Assembly: GCA_035555975.1 (NCBI GenBank)
Contig: DATMFV010000093.1
Location: 77,904-141,903 of the forward strand
Source of the DNA: DATMFV01 sp035555975
GTDB taxonomy: Bacteria > Verrucomicrobiota > Verrucomicrobiia > Chthoniobacterales > Chthoniobacteraceae
DNA: 64,000 nt
Reading direction: 5' to 3'
Part shown: in pieces, positions 50,801-57,807 of the stretch
How the letters are laid out: each line of letters begins with the position of its first letter
Numbering within the stretch: the first letter of the stretch is position 1
Made by a program: the position numbers and the translations under genes
The notes under the pieces: generated by a model
Database searches by the model: none
What the model saw: the letters and a program-made list of their open reading frames with translations, nothing else
What the model was told of the DNA's origin: nothing

Positions 50801-51661
50801 GAAAACCTTGGCGGGGGAGATCAACGCTACCTGCAAGGGTGGGTCGACTGGAAACTGACCGGCGACCCCGCCCATCTCTACCCCGCCCTGGAAGCGCTTT
50901 ACCGGCGCCTCAAGTTCACCATGCCGGTCAACACCGAAGCGGGCCAATCGGGCGATCGGGTAGCGATCCCCAAACCGCTCATCTCGCAGCTTTACCTCGG
51001 CGGCGTCCCTGCTTCGCGCAACCATTCGTTTTATCCCGATTTCGCCGTAAGCTATGAAGGCCTGGACGATACCTTTGCCGCGATGGTGCAGGAAAACACA
51101 CCAGCCAGCCTGAAAGTGCTCCTCTACTCCTTTGAGACAAAGCCCAAGGAGGGAAAGATCATCACCTGGGCGCTGGAGCGGGGGCTCTATGAAGTCACCC
51201 AGCAACCGGAGGAAGGCGAGGGGGAACCGGTTCGCAGCACGGTACAACTGGAGCGGGGCGAGGGCTTCGGGATCACCCTGCCGCCGAAAACGTCGTGGGT
51301 GGTCAACGTGCGCCAGTTGAAGTGCGAAGCGTCCGGCGGGCTGCTCGCGGATGCTGCCTTCGCGCCCGGAGAAAGCCGTTACAGCCATGGAACGCTGATC
51401 GTGCCGCTCTACAACCTCGGGGTGGCTCCCTTGAAGGAAGTGCCGGTGCGCCTCCTTTCGCAAACCGGGGAAACGCTCGGTGAAGCGATCGTCAAGGAAC
51501 TGCCGCCCGTGGCCGACTGGAAGCTGGGCCGCGCAGAGGTCCGCTTCGCGCTCAAGGCCAGGCCGGGCGAACGCTTCACGCTGGTAGCCGATCCGGAAGG
51601 CAGGCAACCTGAGATTACCCGACGCAATAATCAGGTGGGCGTAAAAATTTCTGTAGAATAA
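47867..51661 (+). CDS. Giant exported protein with N-terminal LamG-like domain (locus C)
   Basis: A 1264-residue exported protein. After a signal peptide (LPPCLLPFATLLLVHAAA) comes a LamG/concanavalin-like domain to about residue 230 (GTFSGWFRPGKVMKQGGALV, GWTHLAVAWDADSGARLYVN). A second beta-rich domain follows, then a long central region rich in Trp, Asp and His (FGHWYGDDTDLVQDWPDLAL, HAYEEGLNVAPHDFLLHYGD) that resembles a helical toroid of a glycosidase or lyase, and a C-terminal beta domain (TLIVPLYNLGVAPLKEVPVR). I do not recognise the full family. ATG 47867 gives the signal peptide; an in-frame ATG at 47825 lies inside the MITE and would add 14 residues. Confidence 0.75.
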   Translation: MPILRRLLPPCLLPFATLLLVHAAAISAAAGDGTPEPVIAADFADGAPALSVGPGEKRLGRTFGAGPGKHPYSAYEGKRASILKYLHRDRDGTMVLAPQEPLSADVFGALNLASGTFSGWFRPGKVMKQGGALVSGWGFVVGTPRGKQLWTLGVRDGQKPEKAGKLYFAIPGEGLNAISKKPLEPGPGWTHLAVAWDADSGARLYVNGELAGETWSPGARQPATTPVGTPPIQRLRIEADPKGGVRDFQFFAQPLNAGGIAALYRKEKPTPAMLEPTKTNRALRLTRLGWQEGAGKGGSIVVSAGKPLQIREAAVLDAREELRPAGWLAVDGFTGSGFPWWYHGYRDTGQPRELHLKLDPAVPVNYLIGSGDFTGKLAGKGEIALKGGGGSFAQPVAAEKIGGEVTIRQDQGVLEEIHFYQVGPVEEATAGGDGVQGLVPAKENVFSPAAARHFRAGYGDVDRQWMLTPATAKASSEVQTLPALRPLHLVTARGKDDFALGAVALRLATKGQSKPLRAQVVVHDLLWPGRAFGRFDLLLEPAAEGSLSRYDLRFDLRDTLLPKGNQLWLSVTFEDDVALALGEGGSQLALVPAQDAAKAKALWRTWEWRSVRDHFESISEPRPWAAMDADPETAWWLRVYMPGYEAVDTGLRRLLAYFPGDPLFESTFQFTHPQAPDPSRSIALPENGDAPRWAVLTRECLLLYKEFVHWWIDHRQHPDGEFGHWYGDDTDLVQDWPDLALITDPDGKVRRSLGALADGVAGSYRLKDGEPLIRNGLNVRWTDALHAYEEGLNVAPHDFLLHYGDPVRFQRLLDTVSRYDGFLLKPEKEGLRTFAGEKEEGQLHWSTDRAPEGSYRQKYAYILLHAGLLSGWYHQHPETWRILEAVGRWTLARQQEPDPDWKGLAFPLMVGLQQHTGSLQWLEPYLDRDLWKNRRALVLEKQPAGYPNLFDRLPETDRAATFRATLEEPATRYASLGTENLGGGDQRYLQGWVDWKLTGDPAHLYPALEALYRRLKFTMPVNTEAGQSGDRVAIPKPLISQLYLGGVPASRNHSFYPDFAVSYEGLDDTFAAMVQENTPASLKVLLYSFETKPKEGKIITWALERGLYEVTQQPEEGEGEPVRSTVQLERGEGFGITLPPKTSWVVNVRQLKCEASGGLLADAAFAPGESRYSHGTLIVPLYNLGVAPLKEVPVRLLSQTGETLGEAIVKELPPVADWKLGRAEVRFALKARPGERFTLVADPEGRQPEITRRNNQVGVKISVE

Positions 51662-51680
51662 GTTAAAGTGCCCTAAGGTA

Positions 51681-52625
51681 CTAGCTTTCCGTCGCGCGAC
51701 GGGTGCCTTGCTGGAGACGCCGCCACGACGCCGGGGTGCGCCGCATCCGTCGTTTGAAGAAACGGCGGAAGTAGGCGGCGGAGGCCATGCCGATCTGTTC
51801 GGTGATTGCTTCCACCGTATAGTTGGCCATGAGCAGTTCCTCCGCTTTCCTGAGCCGGACCCGGCTGAGGTACTCCTGCGGGGAGACCCCCGCGTGACGT
51901 TTGAAAAGCTGGTGAAAGAAAGAAGGGCTGTAACCTGCCAGCGCGGCCAGCTTCTCCAGCTTCAACGGCTCGCGGTAATGATGCTCGATATATTCGCGGA
52001 TCGAAAGGACCACCTCCCGGTGACGATCCGGCAGGACCGGGGGGATGGCCGTGCCGAGGATTTCCAGAAAGAGGCTCATCCAAAGTGATTTAAGGTAGAG
52101 CCAGCAGAGTTCGTCCCCGGGCGTTGCGACGCATTGATCCCACGCTTCATTGATGTGCGCCACGATGGGGCCGGAGCGGACGCTCGTCGGGTGAAGGGGA
52201 CGGCTCCGGTTGCCGCGGATTTCGTAAGTCAGCGAAGGGGTATGCTTTCGCAGGTGAACCCAAAGCGCCTGTCCTGAAGTGCAGACCTGTTTCGAGTGGA
52301 CATGATGCTGACTGCTCTCCCCGGCGTCAAAAAGCATGACGGTGCCCGCGCTCCTGGGATAGAGGGTGCCGTTGAAGCCGTAGGGCGTCTCCCCCTCAAG
52401 ATAAAGCATCGCCCGCCGGTGGCCGGGACGATGGAGATTCTCCTCATGGGAAAGGTAAGCCTCGATCTCGGGATCGCGGACCGGTTCCACCGGCGGTTTT
52501 CGGAAGGAAGCGATCCAAATCCACGCGTCGTGCCGGGTCAGGGCAGCGCGGCTTTCGGGTGAAAGAAACCGGGTAAAGAGAATCGGCCCGCGGGAGGGCT
52601 GCGGGTGGGGGCTGGCGGGGGACAT
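51681..52625 (-). CDS. AraC family transcriptional regulator (locus D)
   Basis: A 314-residue regulator. The N-terminal part is a cupin-like sensor (GETPYGFNGTLYPRSAGTVM, GESSQHHVHSKQVC). The C-terminal 100 residues are the AraC double helix-turn-helix (LEKLAALAGYSPSFFHQLFK, VEAITEQIGMASAAYFRRFF) with the usual GVSPQEYLSRVRLRKAEELL between. It is divergent from the HEAT/GH2-like gene of locus D with 75 bases between starts, and convergent with the giant LamG gene. Confidence 0.92.
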   Translation of the reverse strand: MSPASPHPQPSRGPILFTRFLSPESRAALTRHDAWIWIASFRKPPVEPVRDPEIEAYLSHEENLHRPGHRRAMLYLEGETPYGFNGTLYPRSAGTVMLFDAGESSQHHVHSKQVCTSGQALWVHLRKHTPSLTYEIRGNRSRPLHPTSVRSGPIVAHINEAWDQCVATPGDELCWLYLKSLWMSLFLEILGTAIPPVLPDRHREVVLSIREYIEHHYREPLKLEKLAALAGYSPSFFHQLFKRHAGVSPQEYLSRVRLRKAEELLMANYTVEAITEQIGMASAAYFRRFFKRRMRRTPASWRRLQQGTRRATES

Positions 52626-52700
52626 GAGAAGACGATCAGACCTTCAAAGCGTAAGAATGGGTCTGGTGAAGTGATCTTAGGCTAGGCTATCTTGCACACG

Positions 52701-53723
52701 ATGTTCAAGCCTTTCCTCCCCATTCTTCCTCTGGCAACCGCCGCCCTGTTGTCGGCGGGCGGCTTCCACGGCACCGCTGCGGAACGTGCGGACCATGAGA
52801 AGAAAGAACGCCGGATGGAAGCGATCGAAGCGGGCCATACCGGCGGGCTGGCACCGCTGGAGGCCGCCCGAAGCGATCGCGAGCCGCTGGTCCGCCGGGC
52901 TGCAGCGCGTTCGCTGGGCCGGATCGGCAAACCGGCGCTCCCCCTTCTGGAAGCGTACGCTTTTGGGGATGACGACGCGCTGACCCGCCGTATCGCCTTG
53001 CGGGGAGCGCTCAGGCACCTCCCTGCCGCCGATCAGCTTGTCTGGCTGGAACGGGCCGGAACCGATGCCTCGGAGTGGGTGCGCGTTGCGGCCATTGAAG
53101 CGCTGGCTGCGATGGAACCACCAACCCCGGAGGCGACCGCCCTGCTTCAGGCGGCGCAGGATGATCCCTCGGAACAAGTCAGCCTCCGGGCATCCCAACT
53201 CCTCTGGCCTTATCATGAAGAGGTCGCCTCCGTCCGGGATCGCCCGGAATTTCGCGATCTCTCCCTGAGCGGAGGCCATCCGCTGCCGCTTCCCGGGGAA
53301 GGCTGGAGATTTCAGGTCGACCGCACCGGCACCGGTCATCTTCAGCAATGGCAGACACCCTCCTATGATGAAGGCTCGTGGAAGGAGATCGGCATCGGCA
53401 AGCCGTGGCAGGCGTTCGACATCCAGTACCAGGGGATCGCGTGGTACCGTCTGCGATGGAAGCTACCCGGGCGGCCGACCGCGGATGGGGTCAACCTCGT
53501 GTTTGAAGGCGTGGATCAAAGTGCCTGGATCTGGATCAACGGACACTATGTCGGGGCGCGGGACATCGGCGTCACCGGCTGGAACCAGCCGTTTGAGGTC
53601 GACGTGGGAGACTACCTCCGATGGGGCGAGGAGAATGTCCTGAGCGTCCGGGTCTCCAAACCGACGGGAACCCACGGCGGCATCTGGAAACCGGTCTATC
53701 TCGATCCCCTGAAACGGTCCTAA
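52701..53723 (+). CDS. Exported protein with HEAT-like repeats and a GH2-type sugar-binding domain
   Basis: A 340-residue exported protein, first gene of locus D. Signal peptide: LPILPLATAALLSAGGFHGTA. Residues about 30-170 are HEAT/PBS-like helical repeats (EPLVRRAAARSLGRIGKPAL, EWVRVAAIEALAAMEPPTPE). From about 195 a jelly-roll domain like the N-terminal domain of GH2 glycosidases follows (YQGIAWYRLRWKLPGRP, SAWIWINGHYVGARDIGVTG, GGIWKPVYLD). The GH2 catalytic barrel is missing and the gene ends cleanly, so it is a binding protein rather than an enzyme. A start at ATG 52701 is preferred over a TTG nine bases earlier. The next gene begins after five bases. Confidence 0.75.
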   Translation: MFKPFLPILPLATAALLSAGGFHGTAAERADHEKKERRMEAIEAGHTGGLAPLEAARSDREPLVRRAAARSLGRIGKPALPLLEAYAFGDDDALTRRIALRGALRHLPAADQLVWLERAGTDASEWVRVAAIEALAAMEPPTPEATALLQAAQDDPSEQVSLRASQLLWPYHEEVASVRDRPEFRDLSLSGGHPLPLPGEGWRFQVDRTGTGHLQQWQTPSYDEGSWKEIGIGKPWQAFDIQYQGIAWYRLRWKLPGRPTADGVNLVFEGVDQSAWIWINGHYVGARDIGVTGWNQPFEVDVGDYLRWGEENVLSVRVSKPTGTHGGIWKPVYLDPLKRS

Positions 53724-53728
53724 CAACC

Positions 53729-56700
53729 ATGATGACAATCCAACAACCGATCCATGCGCGGCTCACCCGATGGCTGGCCCTGCTCTTTTTAAGCCTCTGC
53801 GCCACGGCCTTTTCCGCGCCGCGACCGTGGGAACAGCCGTATTCTTCGAAGGAAGCACAGGAGGAGGAGGCCACCCTCGCGTTGTGGACCTTTGACCCGA
53901 AAGATCCCGCGCGGGACGCCTCCGGCAAGGGGCACGACCTGAAACTTTCCGGAGACCGGGCGAGCTTTGTCGCCGATGGAAAGTTTGGAGGAGCCTTGCG
54001 AATCGCCGAAGGAGAGGGGCCCGGCAATACTCCCCAGGGGGCCATGGTGAACGGCGGCAAACCGATGGCCGGCGATGGTTCGCTAACCTCGGAGCTTTGG
54101 ATCGCTCCCGAGCCCGGCCTGCACCTGAGCCAGCGCGCCTATCTGCTCGACAACAAGTTCCTGCACCAAAGCCAGGAGAAGAACCATCGGGGCTTCATGC
54201 TTTATCTGATGCAGGAGAAGACGCAAGAGAAGCGCTTCCGCCTCGTGGCAGAGCTTGGTTTCGGAGATCATACGGAAGTGATCCAGTCCCCGTTCCACGA
54301 CTTCCCTGCCGGAGAGTGGCAGCATATCGCCTTGAGCTATGAAGCGGAAACGGGGAACTGGCGTTTTTATTTCAACGGACGCGAGTCCGGCTCCGGGACG
54401 CTGGAGAAAGCGCAACCGCTGCTTTTCGGCAGGCGGGCGCTGGTCATCGGCGATCGTGCAGGCAGCAATTACCAGCCTTTCACGGGACGCATTTCCCAGG
54501 TCCGGCTCTCCGGCACGGCCCTGGCCTTCCGCCCGCCGGAACGGTTGCACCTTGATCTCGGTCTTTCACGAACCGCCTTCGGGCGTATGGAAAAGGAGGC
54601 GGCCCTTGCGGCGGTCGTGACCAACGAAACCGATGCCACCCTGAAAGGGGCCAAGCTTCGGGTGAGCGGAGCGGGCGAACCGTTTGAGGTCGCCATGCCC
54701 GAGCTGGCACCCGGAGCCCGGCGGGAGGTCGCGCTGCCGGTCAACACGGCCTTGCGCAGCGGTTCCTACCCTGTCGAGGTCGCCCTGGTGGACCGCAACG
54801 ACCAGGTAACGGGCGAGCGCGTCCACCTGACGCTGACCCTCGTCCCGCGGCCGTTGCCCCACCGGATGCCGGTGATCCTCTGGAGCGCCATCCCGCGCGC
54901 CGAGGCCGAACAGGTCCGCGAGATCGGGTTCACGCATCTCTTTGCCATCGTCCAGTACTCAAGCTCGCCCTCGGTGGATTTTATCAAGGAGGAGAAGATC
55001 CCCGCCATGAGGGATTGGCTCGACTCCCTCTATGCAAAAGGTCTTTTGGGAATTGCCACCATCCGCGGTTCCAGCCTGGATAAGAAAATGAGCGACTCTT
55101 TGCTGCGCCGGAAACGCAACGGGGAACTCTACCCGCAAAAGGGGAGGGCGGTGCACCTCAACGGGTTGCATCCCGAAGTGCAGCAGACTTTCTACGACTG
55201 CGGCGCGTTCATCGCCAAAAACTTTGGCGACCTTCCCGGCCTTGCCGCCGCGCTGGTGGCGACGGAGACGCGCGATCACACCAGGCCGAGCTTCTCCGAA
55301 ATCGATCGCAATGCCTACCGTGCTGCGACCGGCAGGGAAATCCCCGGGGAAGTCGCGGAAAACGCCTGGGGGGTGTCGTACCGGAAACTCAAAGACATTC
55401 AGGCGGACAGGATCGTGCCGGACGATCAACCGGTTGTCGATTACTTCCGCTGGTTCTGGAAGGTGGGCGACGGCTGGAACGGACTCTACACCTCCCTGGT
55501 AAAGGGGCTGCATTCCACCGGTCGGGACGATCTCTGGACCTGGTTTGACCCCGCCGTCCGCACGCCGTCGATCTGGGGCAGCGGCGGGGAAGTCGACGCG
55601 TTAAACCAATGGACCTATACCTACCCTGATCCGCTGAAAATCTCCCTGGCCTGCGATGAACTGGCCGCCATGGGCGACGGCAACCCCCGCCAGAAGATCA
55701 TGAACATGACGCAGATCATCTGGTACCGCTCCGGCACGGCTCCGGAACCGCGGGAGGGCGACGCGAAAGCTCCGCCCAGGGCGGCATGGGAGATCGAACA
55801 ACCCGACGCCCGCTTCATCACCATCGCCCCCGACCATTTGAGCGAAGCGTTCTGGCTGGAGCTTTCCCACCCGATTGCCGGCATCCTCTATCACGGCTGG
55901 GGTTCGCTAGCCGATTACACGACGGGCGGCTACCGGGGGACCAACCCGGAAACGCGCGAACGGCTTAAAAAGCTTATTGAAACCGTGGTCCAACCGCTCG
56001 GCCCCACGCTCCGGCAGGTGCCCGATGCTCCGGCCAACGTGGCCATCCTTTCGAGCTTCACCTCCCAGATCCTCGCCGGTCGCGGAACCCGGGGGTATGG
56101 CCGGGGCTGGGGAACCGATGCCTATCTCATCGTACGCTATGCGGGTCTGCAACCGAGAATGCTGTATGAAGAGCACCTCCTGCGGGATGGCCTGAAAGGC
56201 CTGGAGGGGATTGAGCTTCTTTTTCTGCCGCATTGCGATCTGCTGCCCCGGAGCGTGGCCGACGTCATCACCGCCTTTCAGGACCGGGGCGGCATCGTGA
56301 TCGGCGACGAGTTTCTCGCACCGGGCATCGAGCCCGACCTTCTCCTGACCAGCTTCCAGCGTTCGCGAAAGGCGGACGAAGACAAGGCGACCCTTCTTTC
56401 CAAGGCAGGGGAACTCGTTGCCGAACTCAACGGCTTCTACGATTTCCCCGTCCAAAGCAATCAACCGGAGATGATCGTCCGGCGGCGGGGCGTACCCGGT
56501 GCGGAAGTTCTCTTTTTGATCAATGATGCACGGAAGTTTGGCGACTATGTAGGACATCACGGCCTCGTGCAGGAAGAGGGAATGTCGCTCGAAGCGACCG
56601 TTGACGTTCGCCATGCGGGCAATCCGGCGCTTTACAACCTCCTGCTCTCGCAGCCGGTGCCGCTCACCCGGAAGGGTAACGATCGCGTCTCCTTTCCGAT

Positions 56701-57061
56701 CCGGCTTGGAGGCGGGGAGGGCGCCGTCCTGCTCCTGCTCGACGAACCGGTCGGCCGGTTGACGCTGGAGTGCGACCCAACGGCTTCGCTACCCGGTCCC
56801 TTCACCGTCAAGGCCCGCCTGAATGGAGAAAGCGGCGACCGCTTGAAGGCGGTGGTACCTTTTTACGTTTCGATCACCGATCCACAGGGGAGGGAGGCCG
56901 AGGGGAGCGGCTTCTATGGCGGCAGTTCGGGGGAACTGGCGATCACCCTTGACCTCGCAAGGAATGACCTGCCCGGCGAATGGACGGTGACCTTCCGGGA
57001 AGGCGTCAGCGGCCAGAGCGTGGCCCGGCGCTTTCAGGTGAAGCCGCTTTCGCCTCCCTGA
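53729..57061 (+). CDS. Exported LamG-domain, glycosidase-like multidomain protein (locus D)
   Basis: A 1110-residue exported protein. Signal peptide: RWLALLFLSLCATAFSA. Residues about 45-230 are a LamG-type domain (EEATLALWTFDPKDPARDAS, GEWQHIALSYEAETGNWRFY). A beta-sandwich follows (to about 370), then a probable TIM barrel (REIGFTHLFAIVQYSS, VDYFRWFWKVGDGWNGLYTS, LWTWFDPAVRTPSIWGSGGE) and a Rossmann-like domain as in GH42-type trimerisation domains (GIELLFLPHCDLLPRSVADV, FQDRGGIVIGDEFLAPGIEP). The end is beta-rich. The exact glycosidase family is not recognisable to me. ATG 53729 is followed by a second ATG; the longer frame upstream is a shadow of the HEAT gene. Confidence 0.75.
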   Translation: MMTIQQPIHARLTRWLALLFLSLCATAFSAPRPWEQPYSSKEAQEEEATLALWTFDPKDPARDASGKGHDLKLSGDRASFVADGKFGGALRIAEGEGPGNTPQGAMVNGGKPMAGDGSLTSELWIAPEPGLHLSQRAYLLDNKFLHQSQEKNHRGFMLYLMQEKTQEKRFRLVAELGFGDHTEVIQSPFHDFPAGEWQHIALSYEAETGNWRFYFNGRESGSGTLEKAQPLLFGRRALVIGDRAGSNYQPFTGRISQVRLSGTALAFRPPERLHLDLGLSRTAFGRMEKEAALAAVVTNETDATLKGAKLRVSGAGEPFEVAMPELAPGARREVALPVNTALRSGSYPVEVALVDRNDQVTGERVHLTLTLVPRPLPHRMPVILWSAIPRAEAEQVREIGFTHLFAIVQYSSSPSVDFIKEEKIPAMRDWLDSLYAKGLLGIATIRGSSLDKKMSDSLLRRKRNGELYPQKGRAVHLNGLHPEVQQTFYDCGAFIAKNFGDLPGLAAALVATETRDHTRPSFSEIDRNAYRAATGREIPGEVAENAWGVSYRKLKDIQADRIVPDDQPVVDYFRWFWKVGDGWNGLYTSLVKGLHSTGRDDLWTWFDPAVRTPSIWGSGGEVDALNQWTYTYPDPLKISLACDELAAMGDGNPRQKIMNMTQIIWYRSGTAPEPREGDAKAPPRAAWEIEQPDARFITIAPDHLSEAFWLELSHPIAGILYHGWGSLADYTTGGYRGTNPETRERLKKLIETVVQPLGPTLRQVPDAPANVAILSSFTSQILAGRGTRGYGRGWGTDAYLIVRYAGLQPRMLYEEHLLRDGLKGLEGIELLFLPHCDLLPRSVADVITAFQDRGGIVIGDEFLAPGIEPDLLLTSFQRSRKADEDKATLLSKAGELVAELNGFYDFPVQSNQPEMIVRRRGVPGAEVLFLINDARKFGDYVGHHGLVQEEGMSLEATVDVRHAGNPALYNLLLSQPVPLTRKGNDRVSFPIRLGGGEGAVLLLLDEPVGRLTLECDPTASLPGPFTVKARLNGESGDRLKAVVPFYVSITDPQGREAEGSGFYGGSSGELAITLDLARNDLPGEWTVTFREGVSGQSVARRFQVKPLSPP

Positions 57062-57090
57062 TCAATGATCATGTCTCCATCCCCTTGCCT

Positions 57091-57792
57091 ATGTTCTCCT
57101 CCGTTCTTCCGCCTGCCCGTCGCCGCGCATGGACCCTGCTGGAACTCCTGGTCGTCCTTTCCATCCTGGTGGTTCTCACGCTTCTGGCCTTCCCGACCTA
57201 CCGTGCGGTGACCGCTGCGGGCCATGCCGCCGGGTGCGTCTCCAACCTGCGCTTCATCTATACCGCCACGCTGGCCTTTACCGAAGACCACAACGGGCAA
57301 CTGCAACCGGCCCTGGGCTACGCGACCGAGCGCCATCCTCTTTTTAACCGGCAAGGCTATTGGTGGAGCAACGCCTATCTCGGGAGATACCTGCTTAACC
57401 AACGCAACCGTTCGCGGGACGGCATCGGCCAGTTGACGCAACGCGAAGCGGCAGGCTTCAACTGCCCGGCCCGGCTGGTGGAAGGCCCGGATGCCAAATG
57501 GGTCGTCGTCGAGAAGAGCCCCGCCATTTCCTACCTGATGGCCTACCCCTCCGACAAAGATGCCAACCTGCGCATCATGCAGGAGCGTTCAAGAAAGCTG
57601 TATCTGACGGAAGGGCGCTTCAGTACGATGTGGAGGGCCAACTGTAAAACCGGGGTGCTGGGCATCAAGAACACGGGACGCCGCCTCCGTCGCTACCATA
57701 ACGGCTCCCTTCACCTCCTGTTCTTTGACGGCCACATCGTCTCCTTCAGCGGACCGGATGAGGAGATCGCCCTCATGGTGCCAAAAAGTTGA
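57091..57792 (+). CDS. Prepilin-type N-terminal methylation / H-X9-DG protein (locus D)
   Basis: A 233-residue pseudopilin-like protein. The prepilin motif is RRRAWTLLELLVVLSILVVL, with Ala instead of Gly before the first mature residue and Glu at +5. CVSNLRFIYTATLAFTEDHN and FNCPARL correspond to segments in the other three proteins. The C terminus RYHNGSLHLLFFDGHIVSF has an exact H-X9-DG spacing. ATG 57091 is 30 bases after the glycosidase-like gene; a longer frame upstream is its shadow. It is the last gene of locus D. Confidence 0.87.
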   Translation: MFSSVLPPARRRAWTLLELLVVLSILVVLTLLAFPTYRAVTAAGHAAGCVSNLRFIYTATLAFTEDHNGQLQPALGYATERHPLFNRQGYWWSNAYLGRYLLNQRNRSRDGIGQLTQREAAGFNCPARLVEGPDAKWVVVEKSPAISYLMAYPSDKDANLRIMQERSRKLYLTEGRFSTMWRANCKTGVLGIKNTGRRLRRYHNGSLHLLFFDGHIVSFSGPDEEIALMVPKS

Positions 57793-57807
57793 GGGGCGTT
57801 CCTTGCC

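Noticed and set aside
52701..53723. Broken GH2 beta-galactosidase
   Set aside because: No trace of the barrel follows; the next gene begins five bases later with its own signal peptide and unrelated domains.
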